Assembly (NCBI GenBank): GCA_012841255.1
Contig: DUUZ01000182.1
Span: 1 to 9,288 of the forward strand
Source of the DNA: Clostridiaceae bacterium
GTDB lineage: Bacteria > Bacillota > Clostridia > Saccharofermentanales > DTU023
Reading direction: 5' to 3'
Length of the DNA stretch: 9,288 nucleotides
This document shows positions 4,867 through 9,288 of the stretch, in pieces. Position numbers and translations under genes: made by a program. Under the pieces are notes generated by a model that was not told where the DNA came from, made no database searches, and saw only the letters and a program-made list of their open reading frames with translations. The first letter of the stretch is position 1, and each line of letters starts with the position of its first letter.

Positions 4867-7800
4867 ATGGCAAGGAGTTTCCGACTTTTCCCGGTCAGCC
4901 TCAGGCGGCGGACGGCGGTGACTGCGGCCGTGTCGGTCCTCCTGATCCTGACGGCTGCCCTGACCCTGGTCTGGCAGGCCACGGGACGGGGAGGGAACCG
5001 GAATGCGACCGTCGTGACAGTCAGCCAGGATGCGGCCAGTCAGACCTCTGTGATCGGGACCGGCCTGAATCTGCTCGAACTGCCGGCGGGCAACCTGATA
5101 AGCAAAGGGACCTTCTCGCCTGACCTGTCCCACGCCCATTACTTTGCCGATGGCGGGTCCCAGGCTGAATTCCTGATCAAAATGTCCGAGTCCCGCCTCC
5201 GGCTCCCCATGACTGAAGATTTCATGGCGGGCGCGTCCATGCGGCTGTTCCGTGAGACCCAGGAGGAAATGGCCCTCCTTCACAGCGGACGGATTACGGG
5301 CTATGAACCCGGCAGGGTCTCCGGCAAGCGGGCCATCGAGCCGCCCTCCTTCCTGGAAGGCATCCGCTGGAACGGGGTGGCAGAGTTTCAGGGAACGACC
5401 TATCTTTGCGGGAGTGCGGGGACACTCCTGAAGATCTTGGCCGACGGCAGCTCGGAACTTATCCCCTTCCGTTTCTCCGTTGATCTGACCGCCCTGGCCG
5501 CGGGTCCCGGAGGCCTGATGGCCGGCGATGCCGCGGGCCGCCTTTATGTGTCCCGGGACGGCATGATCTGGAGCCTTCTGACGGCTCTTCCTTCCGGCCG
5601 GGCTGTCCGGACGGTCGAATATATCGATCTGCCGGATTACGAGAATGGCTTTTTTCTGGTTTCCGGCGGGCCGGGAGAGCTTTACTTCGGCCATATCTCC
5701 GGCCTGGAGCCCCTGGACTTTCCCCTGGACGAACGGGTGACGGCCCTGGTCCGGACGGGGGACGGACTCATTTATGCCCTGGGTGACGGCGGACGGGCCG
5801 CCAGGTCCTCCAACGGAATACAATGGATGGAGGAACCGCTGCTCTTCTCGGAGGAGGGCTGGCTGGCCGCGGATGCGCAGGGCGGCCTGACCCTTTTTGC
5901 CGGTGAAGACGGCCGCATCTTTGTCCGGCCTGACCAGGGCGCCATCACAGCCCTTGATACCGGGGCCCTGAAGACGGCCTTGGGTCATCTGCCCGCAGAT
6001 TTATCCGGCGTCATGGTTATGTCGTCAAGTAAACTTGTCGTCATTACAAGTGGGGGCCGTTTGCTCTATTCCAGTGACGGCGGGGTCAGCTGGAGCCGGG
6101 AGACCCCCTTTGGGGAATTTGGCATAGACCGCCTGAAAATCCTGCCTTCCGGCGACATCATCCTGGCGGGGCAGGACGGCCGCCTGATCCGGGCCGAACT
6201 GACCGCCCGGATTGAGTTTTCTCCCGCCATCCCCGAAGATCAGGTGATGGCCGGCGACCTGATGGCGGTCGAACTCTCCTCCTCTCCTGAGCTGGATACC
6301 CGCACCTTATCCGAACCCCTGCGGGAAGAAGCGCCGGCAGCAGGTCAATGGGTCATTTCCGGGGGAGCCTCATTCAGTCTTGCCGCGGATGCCAATGCCG
6401 GCCTGATCGGTCAGGATTCGGGAGGCGGGGCGGCTTTGACTTTTGCCAAAGAAGCCGGAACGGTCCGCAAGGACCGGCTTTTTGCCCTGGAGACGGGCAG
6501 CGTCCTGCCGCTGACGGCCAATAATCCCGGCCGGACCTATCTGGATGCCCGGATCAGCCAGAAACTGGATCTTTCAAGACTCCTGCAAAATGACAAACTG
6601 CCCTTTTACCGGCTGGAGTTCGACGTCCGCTTTGAAGGCGAACTGGACGGCCCGCTGGAAGTCTGGCTGGCCGGTTCACTTTCCGGAACGGATGCCTCGG
6701 TGACTCTTCATGGGGACAGCTGGCAGCACCGCCGCATGACCCTGATCCTGCCCCGCGGCCTCCGCATGGATGATGAGATCTGGCTCAATATCGGTTTTGC
6801 GGGGGAGGGTACCCTTTACCTGGACAATATCTGGCTGGGCCGGGGAGACGATGCGCCGGGAGCCCTGTCCTCGCTTCTCCAGACAGAAGAACTGGCGATC
6901 CGGGCCGACGCCGTCCGCCTGGAGGCATCCGCCATCGGCCGGGCAGGCCGCATGAGCGAATCCTGGAGCCTGCCGGAGGCACCGGGCATCCACAATCTGG
7001 GGGCTGCTCTCCAGTGGACGGAAAAGGCACAGGCCGCACCCTGGCTTGTCATTGATCTGCATGCCACAGCCGGTGAACTGGCCCATCTCATGGAGTATCT
7101 TGCGGGTTCACCCCTGTCCGACTATGGCCGCCTGCGTTCGAGGGACGGGGCCATAGGCCGCTGGAGTGATGTCTTCAACCTTATTTACATTGAAGTGTCA
7201 GATCTGGACGATGTGCTGCCCAATGATGCCTCCCGGGCCAACTATGTCCAGTGGATCATGGACCAGATCAAAAACGCCCCGGACTTTGCCGCTGTCAGAA
7301 GCAAGATCTTCTTTATTGACGGGATGCGTTATGACGACGGGCGGCGCCACACCTCGGCGGACTACCATGCAGGTGACTTCCGGCCGGCCGATCAGCCCAC
7401 GGACCGGCAGATCCTGGATGCCAATACCCAGGAGTGGGTCAACAGTATTCCCCGGGGGCAGATGGCCGGCGGCCTGATCATCCCCGAGCTTGCCCGCTCC
7501 TTGTCTTTCGGGGAATTTTTGGGCGAGCTCCGTCTGGCCGACGCCGCGGCAACAGCCCTTGATGATCTGGGCGACAATTCCGCCCTGATCCTCTATGACC
7601 TGGACCTGACCGATCCGGCAGTTCTTTCCGGCAAACACGTGCTGATGCGTTCCCTCCATGCGGCGGGCGGCCTGTCCGGCCTGCAGCGTCTGTCGGAGCC
7701 CCAGCTGATCCGGCAGGGGGCCGAGGAAGGGGACCGGCTGCAGTCCATCGTCTTTTATGCCTTCGGCTCCCGGGATTCCCTGGTCTTCTACGCGGTCAAT

Positions 7801-7986
7801 CTGGGAACATCTCCCCATGTCGTTTCCATCCAGGGCCTGGACCGGGAACTGGGGAGCAGTTATGAACTGATGGATTACCGGGGCAATGTGATCAGCGAGG
7901 GAACCTGGAAGCGTCATCGGGATGATTTCACCCTGCTCCCCGGCGGGGGGCTGGTCATCCGGCAGTCGGGGACAGCAGGCAGATAG
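4867..7986 (+). CDS. Membrane-anchored protein with Asp-box repeats, CBM-like and degenerate GH51-like domains
   Basis: No established name is recognised for this 1039-residue protein. Basic residues (RRR, 13-15) and one hydrophobic helix (about 17-37) form a signal anchor with no lipobox, so the bulk should lie outside the membrane. Residues 150-450 carry repeated blade-like units, three ending in Asp-box-type turns (SRDGMIW 229-235, SSNGIQW 314-320, SSDGGVSW 402-409), suggesting a beta-propeller. Residues about 556-658 resemble a CBM4/9 jelly-roll, ending GTLYLDNIWLGR. Residues about 670-925 follow the order of GH51 alpha-L-arabinofuranosidases: an MEYLAGS segment, YGRLRSRDG, IYIEVSD, and an E874 strand followed by a long helix. 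The usual E-I-G-N-E reads E-V-S-D-L (776-780), so the acid/base Glu appears lost. A beta domain (about 957-1033) closes the chain. An SD (GGAGG, 4857-4861) overlaps the end of the CPBP gene. A role in cell-surface glycan binding is inference. Confidence 0.8.
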   Translation: MARSFRLFPVSLRRRTAVTAAVSVLLILTAALTLVWQATGRGGNRNATVVTVSQDAASQTSVIGTGLNLLELPAGNLISKGTFSPDLSHAHYFADGGSQAEFLIKMSESRLRLPMTEDFMAGASMRLFRETQEEMALLHSGRITGYEPGRVSGKRAIEPPSFLEGIRWNGVAEFQGTTYLCGSAGTLLKILADGSSELIPFRFSVDLTALAAGPGGLMAGDAAGRLYVSRDGMIWSLLTALPSGRAVRTVEYIDLPDYENGFFLVSGGPGELYFGHISGLEPLDFPLDERVTALVRTGDGLIYALGDGGRAARSSNGIQWMEEPLLFSEEGWLAADAQGGLTLFAGEDGRIFVRPDQGAITALDTGALKTALGHLPADLSGVMVMSSSKLVVITSGGRLLYSSDGGVSWSRETPFGEFGIDRLKILPSGDIILAGQDGRLIRAELTARIEFSPAIPEDQVMAGDLMAVELSSSPELDTRTLSEPLREEAPAAGQWVISGGASFSLAADANAGLIGQDSGGGAALTFAKEAGTVRKDRLFALETGSVLPLTANNPGRTYLDARISQKLDLSRLLQNDKLPFYRLEFDVRFEGELDGPLEVWLAGSLSGTDASVTLHGDSWQHRRMTLILPRGLRMDDEIWLNIGFAGEGTLYLDNIWLGRGDDAPGALSSLLQTEELAIRADAVRLEASAIGRAGRMSESWSLPEAPGIHNLGAALQWTEKAQAAPWLVIDLHATAGELAHLMEYLAGSPLSDYGRLRSRDGAIGRWSDVFNLIYIEVSDLDDVLPNDASRANYVQWIMDQIKNAPDFAAVRSKIFFIDGMRYDDGRRHTSADYHAGDFRPADQPTDRQILDANTQEWVNSIPRGQMAGGLIIPELARSLSFGEFLGELRLADAAATALDDLGDNSALILYDLDLTDPAVLSGKHVLMRSLHAAGGLSGLQRLSEPQLIRQGAEEGDRLQSIVFYAFGSRDSLVFYAVNLGTSPHVVSIQGLDRELGSSYELMDYRGNVISEGTWKRHRDDFTLLPGGGLVIRQSGTAGR

Positions 7987-8012
7987 GATCTGTCATTTGA
8001 AAGGAATCTGAT

Positions 8013-8939
8013 ATGGCTTGGCTGGATATCTTCAAGAGTGTCATCTACGGAATCGTGGAGGGAGTGACTGAATGGCTGCCCATCAGCAGCACGGGTCATC
8101 TGCTCCTTCTGGAACGTCTCCTGCCTTTTCGTGCAGGCGGGGACGCCATCAGCAACGCCAGCTTTTTTTCTTTCTACTTGGTTGTAGTCCAGCTGGGTGC
8201 CGTCCTGGCGGTCGTGGTAACCTTCTGGCGGCAGCTTGGGCCCTTCCCCCTGCAAAGGTCCCTGGCGCAGACTTTGGCCCCTCAGGGCCAGCTGACGCCC
8301 TTCCGTGTGGGCCGGACGGCCTTCGTCATGGATCACGGCATCCTGCGCCTGTGGATCATGATCCTGATCGCCTGTGTTCCGGCAGCCATTGTCGGGGTTC
8401 TTTTCGACGAAAAGATTGAGGCTGTTTTCTACAATCCCTGGACGGTGGCCATCATGCTGATCCTGGTCGGTGCAGCCTTTCTCCTGGCCGAGTCCTTCAT
8501 CGCCAAAAAGAAAAAGAAGCCCCAGGTCAAAACCCTGGAGGACATCGACTGGAAGATCGCCCTCCTGATCGGGGTCTTTCAACTGGTCGCGGCCATCCTG
8601 CCCGGCACCTCCAGGTCAGGTGCCACCATCCTGGGCGGTCTTTTACTGGGCATGACCCGGCCGGTGGCGGCCACCTTCACCTTCTTCCTGGCCGTCCCGG
8701 TCATGATGGGGGCCAGCCTCCTCAAGCTCCTCAAGCTGAATGCAGCCTTCAACGCCGTCCAGTGGCTCTCTGTCCTGGTAGGCATGGGGGTGGCTTACCT
8801 GGTGTCCATCCTGATCATCCGCTTTCTTTTGAATTACATCAGGCGGCACAACTTCAGAATCTTCGCCCTCTACCGGATTGTCCTGGGTCTTGTGGTCATC
8901 CTGGCGGCCCTGACGGGCTTCTTCAAGGCAGGTGCCTGA
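8013..8939 (+). CDS. uppP: Undecaprenyl-diphosphatase UppP (BacA)
   Basis: This integral membrane enzyme dephosphorylates undecaprenyl diphosphate to undecaprenyl phosphate, recycling the lipid carrier for peptidoglycan and other wall polymers; extra copies give bacitracin resistance. Both catalytic motifs are intact: E16-GVT-E20-WLPISSTGH29, and LPGTSRSGAT (196-205) containing R201. A MTRPVAATFTFFLAVPVM helix and a C-terminal FRIFALYRIVLG segment are also typical. At 308 residues it is longer than the usual 265-280. The extra length lies mainly in a loop after the FWRQL helix (about 76-108) and in a Lys-rich loop (about 163-178). The SD AAGGA (8001-8005) lies seven bases before the ATG. The 26-base gap from the previous gene holds no terminator, so co-transcription is likely. 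Confidence 0.96.
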   Translation: MAWLDIFKSVIYGIVEGVTEWLPISSTGHLLLLERLLPFRAGGDAISNASFFSFYLVVVQLGAVLAVVVTFWRQLGPFPLQRSLAQTLAPQGQLTPFRVGRTAFVMDHGILRLWIMILIACVPAAIVGVLFDEKIEAVFYNPWTVAIMLILVGAAFLLAESFIAKKKKKPQVKTLEDIDWKIALLIGVFQLVAAILPGTSRSGATILGGLLLGMTRPVAATFTFFLAVPVMMGASLLKLLKLNAAFNAVQWLSVLVGMGVAYLVSILIIRFLLNYIRRHNFRIFALYRIVLGLVVILAALTGFFKAGA

Positions 8940-8940
8940 G

Positions 8941-9288
8941 ATGAAGGAATTCACAAGGGAAGATTTCTTCGGGGAGATGTCCCGGCTGAAAGAATATGAC
9001 CGCAAAAAGGAACGTCTGGCAGCCGCTCGCTGGAATCTGATCCGCCTGTCCCATAAGCCGCCGGCCCTGCTGGATGCTGTCCACAGCCGGCTTTCCGGCT
9101 GGTCCCCTGAGGGGGCCTTTGCCGTGTCGCCCCGGGCTCTTTTTATCTTTGCTTCGGACCACGGCCTCATGGACGAGGGTCAGCTGATGGAAGCCCATGC
9201 CCGGACCGGTGATGTGGTCCGCCTTCTGGCTCAGGGCAGGGCCCCCGCCAGTCTCCTGGCCCAGGGGACCCAGACCGACCTGATCCCG
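8941..9288 (+). CDS. CobT-like nicotinate-nucleotide--dimethylbenzimidazole phosphoribosyltransferase, N-terminal part
   Basis: This reading frame stays open from the ATG at 8941 to the end of the window (116 codons, no stop) and starts one base after the uppP stop. CobT transfers phosphoribose from nicotinate mononucleotide to 5,6-dimethylbenzimidazole (or another lower base) in cobamide nucleotide-loop assembly. The match is to the N-terminal half: a helix leading to HKPPALLD (about 38-45; CobT usually has KPPGSLGRLE), then a hydrophobic strand with ALFIFASDHGLMDEG (about 66-80), equivalent to the CobT 'ADHGVxxEG' region, then a Thr and a helix. The GSLGxLE loop is poorly kept, so this may be a divergent relative rather than a true CobT. 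The catalytic Glu of the family lies near the C-terminus, outside the window. A purine-rich AGGCAGGTG (8926-8934) may serve as SD. Confidence 0.7.
   Translation, partial: MKEFTREDFFGEMSRLKEYDRKKERLAAARWNLIRLSHKPPALLDAVHSRLSGWSPEGAFAVSPRALFIFASDHGLMDEGQLMEAHARTGDVVRLLAQGRAPASLLAQGTQTDLIP

Noticed and set aside
4381..5988. Long minus-strand open frame (535 codons) opposite the CPBP gene and the start of the large gene
   Set aside because: Its translation is rich in Gly, Pro, Gln, Arg and Asp with no recognisable domain, and it lies antisense to well-supported genes. Long antisense frames are expected in GC-rich DNA.
8072..8419. Plus-strand alternative frame inside uppP
   Set aside because: It is a shadow of uppP, whose own frame carries both catalytic motifs and all transmembrane helices.

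Overview
The window reads as a GC-rich, densely packed chromosomal segment of a Gram-positive Bacillota/Clostridia-type bacterium. The main support is the IreB - RuvX - DUF1292 gene order, which is characteristic of Firmicutes, together with a Firmicutes-style SecG, Shine-Dalgarno (SD) sequences of the AGGAGG type and extended -10 promoters. All recognised genes lie on the + strand. I see no mobile element, tRNA, rRNA or CRISPR array, and no gene-free stretch of more than about 100 bases.

Layout. (1) Bases 2-742: C-terminal half of a MATE-family multidrug/Na+ antiporter cut by the window edge. (2) 762-1137: a self-contained secG unit with an extended -10 promoter and a strong intrinsic terminator. 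(3) 1159-3196: mtaB (tRNA ms2t6A37 methylthiotransferase), ireB (regulatory phosphoprotein) and ruvX/yqgF (Holliday-junction resolvase-like nuclease), tightly spaced. (4) 3200-9288: a new transcription unit. It begins at a consensus extended -10 promoter that abuts the ruvX stop codon, and an 18-bp imperfect palindrome lies at the predicted start of transcription. The unit holds an extremely acidic DUF1292 protein, a second divergent DUF1292 paralogue, a CPBP intramembrane protease, a 1039-residue membrane-anchored extracytoplasmic protein, undecaprenyl-diphosphatase (uppP/bacA), and the start of a CobT-like phosphoribosyltransferase that runs off the end. Junctions in this block are overlaps or gaps of 0-26 bases, so co-transcription and translational coupling are likely.

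The most unusual item is the 1039-residue protein. It combines an N-terminal signal anchor, a region of Asp-box/beta-propeller-like repeats, a CBM4/9-like jelly-roll, a degenerate GH51 (alpha-L-arabinofuranosidase)-like barrel and a C-terminal beta domain. The strand that carries the acid/base Asn-Glu of GH51 enzymes here reads E-V-S-D-L, so it is probably a non-catalytic glycan-binding or scaffold protein, or a very divergent enzyme. Its place between a CPBP protease and the undecaprenyl-phosphate recycling enzyme suggests a role at the cell envelope, which is inference. All functional calls rest on motif recognition by eye; no database search was run.
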